A DNA stretch of 13,166 nt from NCBI GenBank assembly GCA_900551155.1, contig URVA01000036.1, positions 1 to 13,166 of the forward strand, in the 5' to 3' direction. The notes under the pieces were generated by a model that saw only the letters and a list, made by a program, of their open reading frames with translations, was not told where the DNA came from and did not search any database. The translations under genes were made by a program, and so were the position numbers. The stretch comes from an uncultured Eggerthella sp. Its GTDB lineage: Bacteria; Actinomycetota; Coriobacteriia; Coriobacteriales; Eggerthellaceae. This document shows, piece after piece, positions 6,304-13,152 of the stretch (position 1 is its first letter; each line of letters starts with the position of its first letter).

Positions 6304-7203
6304 ATGGAAAAAGCGAATCGCCACGTTTCCGATACCGTATTAATGTTTGAAGGCGGAGGTATGCGCGCAAGCTATACGTCTGCAATGGCATCCCTTTTGA
6401 TGGAGCAGGGTATTACGTTTGATTATGTGTGTGGCATTTCTGCGGGTGCCAGCAATACGGTGAATTTCTTGTCGGGAGATATTCAGCGAACTCGTAATAG
6501 TTTTGTCGATCTGGTAATGGAACCCGAATTTGGTGGCCTTTCCAGTTTTCTTCATGGGAAAGGAATCTTTTCTGCTGAGTGGATTTATGAAGAAACGGGC
6601 TTGCCAGGCGGAGTATTGCCATTTAATTTTGAAGCGTTCTGGAACAATCCCACACCTTGTGCTATTCAGGCATTTGATCGCGATACGGGCGAAACCGTTG
6701 TTTGGCACAAAGAAGATATGGCAACCTTGCAGGATTTAATGATTCGCGTTCGTGCAAGCAGCACTTTGCCGTTTGTTATGCCTGCGGTTCATATTGGTGA
6801 TCATGTTTATTATGATGGCGGTTTAGGTGATGGCGCTGGTATCCCGCTGGACTTGGCACTTGAATCGGGATGCTCTCGAATTTTCGCAGTTCTGACGCGC
6901 CCAAAGGGCTTCCGTAAACCTACACCCGATATTGGACGCAGCGCGCGCATGATTGCAAATAGCTACCGCAAATATCCCTATGTACGTGAAGCGCTGTTGA
7001 CGCGCAATGAGCGTTATAACGCAGAGCTCGAAAAGCTAGAACAGCTTGCCGCAGAAGGTAAAGCGTATATTGTGTATTCGGATAAAATGGCGGTTGATAA
7101 CAATACCACCGATCTGAAGAAACTTCGTGCAAGCTATTTCGATGGATACAATCAGGCACAAAAAGAATTCCCACAGTGGTTGGAATGGTTGGGTATTGAA
7201 TAA
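6304..7203 (+). CDS. Patatin-like phospholipase family protein
   Basis: 299 residues. The oxyanion-hole motif FEGGGMRA (15-22) and the nucleophile elbow GISAG (44-48, Ser46) are followed by YYDGG (169-173), giving Asp171 as the second member of the Ser-Asp dyad. LPFVMPAVHIGDHVYYDGG is typical of bacterial patatins. The family hydrolyses acyl esters of lipids; the substrate here is unknown. The sequence is complete, with no signal peptide or strong membrane segment, so it probably acts in the cytoplasm or on the inner face of the membrane. GAGGGG lies 10 bases before the ATG. It is a single-gene unit, divergent from sdhC and closed by a terminator hairpin 26 bases after its stop. Confidence 0.92.
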   Translation: MEKANRHVSDTVLMFEGGGMRASYTSAMASLLMEQGITFDYVCGISAGASNTVNFLSGDIQRTRNSFVDLVMEPEFGGLSSFLHGKGIFSAEWIYEETGLPGGVLPFNFEAFWNNPTPCAIQAFDRDTGETVVWHKEDMATLQDLMIRVRASSTLPFVMPAVHIGDHVYYDGGLGDGAGIPLDLALESGCSRIFAVLTRPKGFRKPTPDIGRSARMIANSYRKYPYVREALLTRNERYNAELEKLEQLAAEGKAYIVYSDKMAVDNNTTDLKKLRASYFDGYNQAQKEFPQWLEWLGIE

Positions 7204-7228
7204 GAACTGTTGAAGCAGGTCTGTTTTT

Positions 7229-7260
7229 AAGAGAGCGGCAATAAGCCGCTCTCTTTCTAT
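7229..7260 (+). terminator. Rho-independent-type terminator of the patatin-like gene
   Basis: AAGAGAGCGGC (7229-7239) and GCCGCTCTCTT (7245-7255) form a perfect 11-bp stem with loop AATAA, followed by TCTAT. The T-run is short and broken by C, but stem strength and position 26 bases after the stop support termination. In the opposite direction the stem is followed by A-rich DNA, so it is unlikely to serve the leftward operon. Confidence 0.75.
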
Positions 7261-7284
7261 GGTTGGAATGGAATTTTGTTTAGA

Positions 7285-7302
7285 GCTTGATATTATTCAA
7301 GC
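7285..7302. other. Hairpin downstream of the metal-permease gene
   Basis: GCTTGA-TATTAT-TCAAGC is a perfect 6-bp stem with a 6-base loop, 51 bases past the stop codon of the leftward permease gene. Neither direction shows a T-run after the stem, so it is a weak 3'-end candidate for the leftward transcript. Confidence 0.3.
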
Positions 7303-7352
7303 AAAAAGAAGTGCTGGAAGAGGGATTTTCTTATTTGGGAAAGTGGGTCATT

Positions 7353-8519
7353 TTACATAAAGGTAATGCCAAGCAGTTCGAATAAGCTTCCCCAGGCTAT
7401 GCCGACAATAAACAACCCTATGAGGATAAGGATGTTTTGGCGGAGACGATGGTTTTCGCTGAACAGTACCAAAATACCCACACCCGCAGAAACGAGTAAG
7501 CCTGATAACATAGCTCCTGTTCCAAGCATGCCATCAAGATAGAGCTGCGTAATTACAACGCTGGCCCCACAGTTAGGGATGAGACCCACTAAGGCAGAGC
7601 CAAAAATGGCAATACCAGGATTGGTTGCTAAGAAATTCGTGATGGCGTCTTCGCCTGCAAGTTCTAGAATTGCGACAAGCACAAATGAAATGACATAGAC
7701 GATTATGGCTACTTGAAGCGTATGCTTTACGGCACTTATCAGGATATCTTTCCAGCCATCCGTTTCATCGGAAACGCTGCAGCTAGGATTGTGGCAGTGA
7801 TGATGAGAAAAGGGCTGTTCAAGCTCTTCTCCTGTGAGGTGGTGTCCATGAGGGCACGTGCACGTATCGGGTCGATCGTGACCATGATCATGGTTGTGTT
7901 CATGGTTATCGTCATGTTTGTGACCATGGTTATGGCTATGTTCGTGTTCGTGGCTATGGCTGTGGGTGCAGGCGGATTGATGAGCAGTGCTGCATGCGAC
8001 TTCGCGAACGGGATTATTTTCGCCATCAATGCTTTTGCCCTCGTGGAAATGCGTGCATTCTTGTCCGTGGCCAAGAGCCTGTAGTGCTTTTTCTTCTTGC
8101 TTTACTTTGGAGCGAACTTTTAGGCGAAGCGCTCCATCAATAGCAAAGCCCATAACCATGCCAATAACCACTTTTGTACCAAGTATCGAAAGCATTATCG
8201 CAGGGTCAACTTGCTCGGCAATAAAAAGCGGAAGCATTTCGTCCGAGGTGGACAAAAAGACTGCGAAAAGGGTACCTAAAGTAATGGCACGACTTGCATA
8301 GAGGGCAGAACCTGCTGCTGAAAACCCACATTGGGGAACCGCTCCAAGCAAAGCACCAACAAGTGGTCCTGCAATACCAGCCTTACGTACGAGAACTGCG
8401 GCTTTGTCACCTGCTTTATGCTCGAGTAATTCGAGCAGGATATAGGTGATCAGCAAAAACGGCACCAGATAAATAGTGTCTTCGAAGGCGTGCTCTAAAA
8501 GATGGGGGAGAAGTTCCAT
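7353..8519 (-). CDS. Predicted heavy-metal/manganese-type permease (ArsP_2-like) with His-rich central loop
   Basis: 388 residues, an integral membrane protein resembling the ArsP_2 family, known as putative 10-helix heavy-metal exporters or putative manganese transporters. It is built from two related halves, each with a helix-breaking Pro-x-Cys-Gly motif: VPQCGFSA (61-68) and IPNCGAS (314-320). Between them, residues 151-243 form a hydrophilic loop with 25 histidines and 6 cysteines, mostly as alternating xH pairs, clearly able to bind metal. The start is firm: GGAGG lies 8 bases before the ATG, across the end of the Fur-like gene, whose stop ends 3 bases upstream. Cotranscription with a Fur-family regulator supports a metal role. 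The metal and direction of transport are not known; similar loops bind Zn, Ni, Co or Mn in other proteins. Confidence 0.82.
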   Translation of the reverse strand: MELLPHLLEHAFEDTIYLVPFLLITYILLELLEHKAGDKAAVLVRKAGIAGPLVGALLGAVPQCGFSAAGSALYASRAITLGTLFAVFLSTSDEMLPLFIAEQVDPAIMLSILGTKVVIGMVMGFAIDGALRLKVRSKVKQEEKALQALGHGQECTHFHEGKSIDGENNPVREVACSTAHQSACTHSHSHEHEHSHNHGHKHDDNHEHNHDHGHDRPDTCTCPHGHHLTGEELEQPFSHHHCHNPSCSVSDETDGWKDILISAVKHTLQVAIIVYVISFVLVAILELAGEDAITNFLATNPGIAIFGSALVGLIPNCGASVVITQLYLDGMLGTGAMLSGLLVSAGVGILVLFSENHRLRQNILILIGLFIVGIAWGSLFELLGITFM

Positions 8520-8522
8520 TGG

Positions 8523-8942
8523 TTACGCCTCCAATTCTTTGAGACACTTTTCGCACAGGCCGTAGAGTACTGTTTTGCTGGGATTGATGCGAACGTGATG
8601 ATGCTCGATGACGTGCTCGTAGAGATGTTGTAGTTCTCCGCAATCGATAGGAGACAAGTCGCCGCAATGTTCGCACTTTAAAAAGAAATAGATGTTTTCG
8701 GGTGCGTCAGGTAAGTAGCGATAGCAAACACCGTCGATGCCTTCAATGGCGCAACGAGTGATAATGCCTTCTTCCTCTAAGCGATCAAGGTTGCGATAGA
8801 TGGTTGCCGTGCCAACTTTTTCGTGGCGTGATTCAAGGGCAGAAATAATGTCTTTGATAGTAATAAACGAACCTTGGTGCATACGAATGCATTCAAGAAT
8901 TCGTTCCTTTTGTTTTGTTTTGTATTGGCGTGGTCCAGTCAT
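8523..8942 (-). CDS. Fur-family metal-responsive regulator with atypical sensory site
   Basis: 139 residues, normal Fur-family length. The winged-helix DNA-binding domain is residues 1-75, with the recognition segment GTATIYRNLDRLEEEGI (44-60). The structural zinc site is intact: C90 and C93 (CEHC), C130 and C133 (CEKC). In most relatives the segment before the first pair reads HxHLxC; here it is IYFFLKC, so the two histidines corresponding to PerR H91 and H93 are Tyr85 and Phe87. Other possible ligands remain (H40, D79, C101, H114-H116), as well as C18, C64 and C73. It is therefore a Fur relative whose signal cannot be assigned as Fe, Zn, Mn or peroxide. The ribosome site is weak (GGAAGTGA). 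It heads the operon and has two operator-like palindromes at its promoter, suggesting autoregulation. Confidence 0.88.
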   Translation of the reverse strand: MTGPRQYKTKQKERILECIRMHQGSFITIKDIISALESRHEKVGTATIYRNLDRLEEEGIITRCAIEGIDGVCYRYLPDAPENIYFFLKCEHCGDLSPIDCGELQHLYEHVIEHHHVRINPSKTVLYGLCEKCLKELEA

Positions 8943-9002
8943 TTAAATCACTTCCAAAACAAAGCTTTCGTAACGAGAGCTGAAAGAGTTGAACTTCAAA
9001 AT

Positions 9003-9017
9003 TGAAAACGTTTCTCA
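9003..9017. promoter_or_regulatory. Fur-type 7-1-7 operator, proximal box
   Basis: TGAAAAC-G-TTTCTCA, an imperfect palindrome with 5 of 7 paired positions, identical at 13 of 15 positions to the distal box. It touches the -10 hexamer and covers the expected transcription start near 9010. Binding by the adjacent Fur-like protein is inferred. Confidence 0.6.
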
Positions 9018-9044
9018 TTTTATGGTTAAAGTATCGCGTGTCAA
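9017..9044 (-). promoter_or_regulatory. Promoter of the Fur-like/permease operon
   Basis: Read leftward, TTGACA (9044-9039, exact consensus) and TAAAAT (9022-9017) are 16 bases apart. Transcription would start near 9010, giving a leader of roughly 68 bases. The strong hexamers suggest expression that is high unless repressed, in line with the boxes on either side. Confidence 0.75.
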
Positions 9045-9046
9045 TG

Positions 9047-9069
9047 AATTTGAGAAAGTTTCTCAAATT
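9047..9069. promoter_or_regulatory. Perfect 11-1-11 palindrome, distal Fur-type operator
   Basis: AATTTGAGAAA (9047-9057), a central G and the exact inverted copy (9059-9069). Its core TGAGAAA-G-TTTCTCA has the 7-1-7 form of Fur-family boxes such as the actinobacterial Zur box TGAAAATnATTTTCA. It ends 3 bases upstream of the -35 hexamer, and its centre is 48 bases from that of the proximal box. Confidence 0.7.
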
Positions 9070-9253
9070 AAGGAAAGGTTCCAATAAGAGCTGGTTGGAA
9101 TTAAAAAGTTATTCAGTGTATCCGCCAAGAGCGTGAACGAGGATTATTTTGGTTGTTAAAAGCAGGTAATAATTGAATTTGAGTACAAGAAATAGTGCTT
9201 TTATGCCTCAACGATGAATGGTATGTGTGATAATTGTGAACATAGAGGGGTAC

Positions 9254-9271
9254 ACGTTTTGTTTAAAACGT
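9254..9271. promoter_or_regulatory. Inverted repeat ACGTTTT-GTTT-AAAACGT
   Basis: Perfect 7-bp arms with a 4-base centre, 110 bases before the start of the Pro/Gln-rich membrane-protein gene and just downstream of the extended -10-like sequence at 9226-9234. It could be an operator for that gene. A terminator is unlikely because the stem is AT-rich, although TTATTTTT follows on the plus strand. Confidence 0.4.
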
Positions 9272-9380
9272 TATTTTTCGTAAAGCTTTAAACCTTTTCG
9301 ACATAAAGGGTAGCTCGGCACTGTTGCTTAGAGATTTACCTTGTTTTGGTGTGGAAGGTCTTGAGCGGAAAGGAAACACT

Positions 9381-10865
9381 ATGGAAGAAAAAGATAAGAA
9401 CATTCCTCAACCGCAGCAGCCTGGTAGTGAATCATCTGAAGTTTCGCAGCCAACACAACCTACGCCAGCCCCTGCTGAACCTGCGCAACCAGCTACGCCA
9501 CAGCAACCAGCACAACCTGCCCAGCCAGTGCAACCAGAGCAGGTAACAGAAACTATTGAGTCAGTAGAGCCCGTACAGCCAACTGAACAAGTGGCTGCTT
9601 CGACGAATGCGGAACCTGCGCCTCCAACAGGGCAGCCTGTTCAGCCTGCACAACCTGTGCCAGCTCCTGCGGAACCAGCACAACCCGTCGTAGAACCTAT
9701 GCAGCCTGCATCGGCTCCTACTGAGCCAGTGCAGCCTGCCGCTGAGCCTGCCGAGCCCACCCAACCAGTTGCATCACAACAGCCAGCACAACCTGCTTCT
9801 GAGCTAACGCAGCCGATGCAGCCTGAACAACCGCAGCAGCCCCAGGGCGAGCCAGTTGCCGCTCCAACACAACCTCAACCTCAGCCTCAGGGTCAGCCAG
9901 TTGCAGCTCCAACGCAATCTCAGTCGACAGGACAACCCCAACAGCCTGCGGCTCAACCCGTTCCTCAGCCCCAACAGCCAGGTGCTGGCGGAGGATATAC
10001 TCCACCGCAACCTTCCTATACGCCAGGTGCGGGGGCACGAGTGAAGCCTAAGGGTACTGCTGCTTTGGTTTGTGGTATTTTGGCAATTCCTGTAGCGTGG
10101 TTTAGTCCACTTGTTGCAATTGTCTTGGCTATTGTGGCGATTGTTTTGTCGCGCCGCGCGGTTAAGCAAACAGGTAAAAATGGCAAGACAACAGGCGGTT
10201 TAATCTGTGGTATTGCTGGCATTGTTTGTGCCATTATTTCCTTCATCATCGGTTTAGTTATTTCATTCAATGTGATTGGTGGAGTACTTAACGAGCAGCC
10301 AACTTCTTCTACTTCAGGAAGCTATGCTACTGAATTACCAACCAATCTGTCTCAGGATGAACAGGCGTGCTACGAATTAGGCATAGCTAAGCTTGATCAG
10401 CTCAAGAATCAGGATCCTGAAATGGTTGCTTATCTTACCGACAAGCTCGATAAGAATTTTGAAGAAACTATAGGGGTAACCCATGAAGAAATCGGAACCA
10501 GTGCAGAAGATCTAGCTCGTTGGATGCTCACTGATTTCTCGTATACCTATGATGGGGTTTATGCAAACGATGACGGGACCGCAACGCTCTATGCTGAACT
10601 TGAAATGCATGATTCATTTGAATTCATGAACAGCTTCTATATCGCGGTAAGTGATTTTGCATACTCTAGTGAGATTGAATCCATGTCTTCTGAAGAAGTT
10701 GCACAGCAAATAAAGGAATACTATAACCAGGCAATGGAAGATAGTAATGAGGCCATGACCGACTATTACACTGCGATTGATTTCGTGAAGCAATCTGACG
10801 GAACTTGGGCGGTAGACGAAGAAGCTTGGGAAGATGAACTATCGTACATGTTCGGTCTTTACTAG
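9381..10865 (+). CDS. Pro/Gln/Ala-repeat membrane protein with DUF4190-like core
   Basis: 494 residues from the ATG at 9381, chosen over an upstream in-frame start at 9324 because AAAGGA lies 7 bases before it and the sequence there is typical of an initiation site. Residues 8-215 are low complexity, dominated by QPAQP, AEPAQP and PTQP units, with a longer repeat G[EQ]PVAAPTQ at 156-164 and 171-179. Two hydrophobic segments (about 226-256 and 272-300) enclose the basic loop SRRAVKQTGKNGKTTGG, the pattern of DUF4190 proteins. Residues 313-494 form an acidic, soluble domain (LSQDEQACYELGIAKLDQLK onward) without cysteine pairs. With two helices, the repeat head and the C-terminal domain should be on the same side, probably outside if the basic loop is inside. 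Function is unknown; an envelope or surface role is a guess. Confidence 0.8.
   Translation: MEEKDKNIPQPQQPGSESSEVSQPTQPTPAPAEPAQPATPQQPAQPAQPVQPEQVTETIESVEPVQPTEQVAASTNAEPAPPTGQPVQPAQPVPAPAEPAQPVVEPMQPASAPTEPVQPAAEPAEPTQPVASQQPAQPASELTQPMQPEQPQQPQGEPVAAPTQPQPQPQGQPVAAPTQSQSTGQPQQPAAQPVPQPQQPGAGGGYTPPQPSYTPGAGARVKPKGTAALVCGILAIPVAWFSPLVAIVLAIVAIVLSRRAVKQTGKNGKTTGGLICGIAGIVCAIISFIIGLVISFNVIGGVLNEQPTSSTSGSYATELPTNLSQDEQACYELGIAKLDQLKNQDPEMVAYLTDKLDKNFEETIGVTHEEIGTSAEDLARWMLTDFSYTYDGVYANDDGTATLYAELEMHDSFEFMNSFYIAVSDFAYSSEIESMSSEEVAQQIKEYYNQAMEDSNEAMTDYYTAIDFVKQSDGTWAVDEEAWEDELSYMFGLY
9402..10010 (+). repeat. Low-complexity Pro/Gln/Ala-coding repeat tract
   Basis: About 600 bases of imperfect CAGCCTGCx/CAACCTGCx-type units code for the Pro/Gln/Ala-rich head of the membrane protein. 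Codons for the same residue vary (CAG/CAA, CCT/CCA/CCC), so the repeat is kept at protein level rather than being a recent DNA expansion. Long open frames on the opposite strand here are by-products of the repeat. Confidence 0.85.
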
Positions 10866-10920
10866 GAGCTAAGTCAGGTATTTGTGACTTCTAACTAGTA
10901 GCTATCAAAACAATTTCATA

Positions 10921-10956
10921 CTGCCGCGGGAGTTCTTCTCGCGGCAGTTCTATTTG
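10921..10956 (+). terminator. Terminator after the Pro/Gln-rich membrane-protein gene
   Basis: CTGCCGC (10921-10927) pairs with GCGGCAG (10941-10947), and GAG with CTC further inside, with a two-base bulge and loop TTCTT. TTCTATTTG follows. It lies 55 bases past the stop codon. Confidence 0.7.
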
Positions 10957-11034
10957 TGGTTCTTCCTTGGATTCTGCATGCTGGTTTCTTGTATCTTCTC
11001 AAACAGAGAAATTGCTTGTTAAGCTTATGGGGTT

Positions 11035-11051
11035 ACCAACTATAATTTGGT
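11035..11051 (+). promoter_or_regulatory. Candidate promoter/operator of the flippase gene
   Basis: An exact TATAAT lies at 11041-11046; the best -35-like sequence is TTGTTA (11016-11021) with a long 19-base spacer. ACCAA (11035-11039) and TTGGT (11047-11051) form perfect inverted arms around the hexamer, so a repressor could sit on it. The rest of the 10866-11153 gap, apart from the terminator at 10921, shows nothing recognisable. Confidence 0.35.
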
Positions 11052-11153
11052 TGATTTGGACATTTACGTGGCGTTTATGCCCTAGAACAATAAAAAACAA
11101 ATGCGAACTGGACGCGCTTATTATTCTTGAATCAGAAGCTTTGTTTGATTTAA

Positions 11154-13142
11154 GTGGATAAAAGAAGCGCAATCAGAGAGGATACGAATTCGTCGCACAT
11201 GCAAGGTAAACATCAAAGACATTCCGAGGCATCTGGCTCTTTTATGGATAAAGCGCGTCAACTGACGCAAAGAGTTACCGATTCTATTCCTGGCGGTTCG
11301 CAGCAAGATTCTCGATTTAACCAAGCTAGTCAGCAGGGAGAGAGGCGTCAGCGTTATCAAAGGCGTCCTCGTAAACAAAATTTCGTTAAACGTGTCGTTA
11401 ATCGTTGGTGCAATCGCTTACTTGGTGTTGTGACGGAGGGCTCGTTCGATCAAGAAGAAGAATTTGCCTCACACAGAACTTCTCGCGACTATATCTGCAA
11501 CACTATCGGTACGAGCGCATGGGGAATGGTATTTCCGTTCCTTACTATTGTGGTTACTCAGCTTAGTGGTACCGAGCAAGCAGGTATGTTTTCCATGGCG
11601 TTTATCATCGGCACCCTGCTGATGATTGTGGGCAACTATGGTGTTCGTACCTATCAAGTTTCCGATATTGGCGAAAAGCATTCGTTTTTTGATTATCAGA
11701 TAAATCGCTGGATTACCTGCATCATTATGATGCTGGTGGCTTATGTGTACTGTTCTTTCCGCGGATACGATGCAAATATGTTCAGCATCTGTATGGCGGT
11801 TTGTACGTACAAAATGATCGATGGTTTAGCGGATGTATATGAAGGTCGCTTGCAACAGATGGATAAGCTCTATCTCGCTGGTATATCCCAGGCGTTCCGC
11901 TCCATTGTTGTATTCATAGTTTTCTCTTTGGCACTTCTTATTACGCGAAATCTTGTCGTAGCAAGTATTGCAATGGCGGTTGCTGCGGCTCTTACCTTTA
12001 TTGTGCTTACCTTTCCTCTTGCGCATTTGGAAACGCCGCGTTCGCGGGGAAGAAGCCTTGCAAGCATAGCAGCACTTTTCAAACAGTGTTTCCCTGTTTT
12101 TATTGCATTGTTCATGTATGCCCTTATCGACAACATGCCGAAGTTCGTAATGGAAGGCGTACTTTCCTACGACAATCAGTTGTATTTCAATGCGCTTTAT
12201 TTCCCAGCTCAGGCTATCTTGCTCACGGTGGGTTCAATTTATAAACCGCTGCTCGTTCGTATGGCGCAAATGTGGGCAGATGCCGAAAAGCGTCGTCGTT
12301 TCGACTTGGTTATTTTGGCAATTGTTGCGGTAGTAATTGTTATTACCCTGGCAGTCATTTTTGTAATGGCAACAATTGGTATTCCTGTTATGAGCTTCAT
12401 GTATGGCGTCGACTTTGAACAATTCCGTGGATTGAGCTACATCATGATTGCTGCTGGTGGTGTTACCGCGATAATCGACTTTATTTACCAGGTAATTACG
12501 GTTCTGCGTCGTCAAAAATCGGTAATGAAGTTGTACGTGATTACTTTTGGATTCTCGCTCTTTATTCCGATTTTGCTGATCGATTTTACTGGTTTGCCTG
12601 GTGCTGTCATTGGCTATCTCATTGTCATGACAATCTTGCTTGTGTTGCTGGTTTGGGAATATGCAAGCATTCGCTGGGAACTCCATCGTCATCCTGAACG
12701 CGTAGAAGAAACGCTGGCGGGTGAAGAGGCGGCAGCGCGAGCTTACGAGGACAGCACCGCAGGAGCTCGTGCACGTCAGATAAGTGAAGTGCGGGCAGTT
12801 CGTAGAACAAATACGACTAATACTGCGCAAACGCGTATGCCAAGCGAGGCTCGCATTCGCGCAAGGGAAGAACGTGCAGCACGCGAAGCGCGCGATGAGG
12901 CTCGTGTGCGAAGGGTAAGAAGAGCCTACGATGGCGTTCGCAGTGGGGAAGGCACGCAAAATACCGCTCAAACACGTCGAAGCAGACTGGATACCTTACC
13001 TACGATTTCTCAAGATAATCGTTCTGCTCCTAGCAGGGATCGTAGAAGTGGAGTGGCAGATAATCGTACCTACCGCGGTCGCATTGATGATCGTGATGGC
13101 TATACAGAAATAACCGCTTCAATTGATGACGATATTGAATAA
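11154..13142 (+). CDS. MOP-superfamily polysaccharide flippase (Wzx-like) with Arg-rich tail
   Basis: 662 residues from a GTG at 11154; no clear ribosome site precedes it. An ATG at 11199 (residue 16) is an alternative, but AGAGAGG is then 18-20 bases away, so the start is uncertain. Residues 1-110 are hydrophilic and basic (ERRQRYQRRPRKQ near 63-75). Residues about 113-503 hold a dozen or more hydrophobic segments with the look of MOP polysaccharide exporters: YICNTIGTSAWGMVFPFLTI at the first helix, NYGVRTYQVSD (161-171) and YFPAQAILLTVGSIYKPLL near 349-367. Such proteins flip lipid-linked glycans across the membrane. Residues 511-662 form a cytosolic-looking tail with 32 arginines and no lysine, the repeat NTAQTR at 556-561 and 603-608, and an acidic end. 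No glycosyltransferase gene is in view, so the cargo is unknown. Confidence 0.82.
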   Translation: MDKRSAIREDTNSSHMQGKHQRHSEASGSFMDKARQLTQRVTDSIPGGSQQDSRFNQASQQGERRQRYQRRPRKQNFVKRVVNRWCNRLLGVVTEGSFDQEEEFASHRTSRDYICNTIGTSAWGMVFPFLTIVVTQLSGTEQAGMFSMAFIIGTLLMIVGNYGVRTYQVSDIGEKHSFFDYQINRWITCIIMMLVAYVYCSFRGYDANMFSICMAVCTYKMIDGLADVYEGRLQQMDKLYLAGISQAFRSIVVFIVFSLALLITRNLVVASIAMAVAAALTFIVLTFPLAHLETPRSRGRSLASIAALFKQCFPVFIALFMYALIDNMPKFVMEGVLSYDNQLYFNALYFPAQAILLTVGSIYKPLLVRMAQMWADAEKRRRFDLVILAIVAVVIVITLAVIFVMATIGIPVMSFMYGVDFEQFRGLSYIMIAAGGVTAIIDFIYQVITVLRRQKSVMKLYVITFGFSLFIPILLIDFTGLPGAVIGYLIVMTILLVLLVWEYASIRWELHRHPERVEETLAGEEAAARAYEDSTAGARARQISEVRAVRRTNTTNTAQTRMPSEARIRAREERAAREARDEARVRRVRRAYDGVRSGEGTQNTAQTRRSRLDTLPTISQDNRSAPSRDRRSGVADNRTYRGRIDDRDGYTEITASIDDDIE

Positions 13143-13152
13143 AGTAGCCCGA

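Larger units (their letters stand above)
8943..9380. other. Divergent intergenic region upstream of the Fur-like gene and the Pro/Gln-rich gene
   Basis: The left part (8943-9070) holds the promoter and two palindromic boxes of the Fur-like operon. The right part holds a perfect 7-bp-arm inverted repeat (9254-9271) and an extended -10-like TGTGATAAT at 9226-9234 without a clear -35 box, a possible promoter for the rightward gene. Two further short inverted repeats, TTGAA-C-TTCAA (8989-8999) and TTCAA-AA-TTGAA (8995-9006), lie in the Fur-like leader. No RNA gene or credible reading frame is seen. Confidence 0.65.

Noticed and set aside
7713..8084. Plus-strand open frame coding a Met/Val-rich, membrane-like peptide
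   Set aside because: It is antisense to the His-rich loop of the permease; His codons CAT/CAC read backward as ATG/GTG, which creates the hydrophobic pattern. It has no promoter or conserved motif.
9214..9291. 25-codon frame with CDNCEH near its start, suggestive of a small metal-binding peptide
   Set aside because: No ribosome site precedes the ATG, it spans a palindrome and an extended -10-like sequence, and one short CxxC is not enough support.
9324..9380. Upstream start for the Pro/Gln-rich protein, adding 19 residues
   Set aside because: No ribosome site at 9324, whereas AAAGGA precedes the ATG at 9381.
9561..10270. Several minus-strand open frames rich in Arg, Leu and Trp
   Set aside because: They mirror the Pro/Gln/Ala repeat of the plus-strand gene; the repeat lacks stops in other frames. 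No ribosome sites or known domains.
10866..11153. tRNA or small RNA gene in the gap before the flippase
   Set aside because: No GTTCGAATC-type T-arm or cloverleaf pairing is present; only a terminator hairpin and a possible -10 box are visible.
11121..13113. Long minus-strand frames opposite the flippase gene, including one of 245 codons
   Set aside because: They are antisense to a clearly coding membrane protein, and their products (Asn/Cys/His-rich strings) show no domain or initiation signal.
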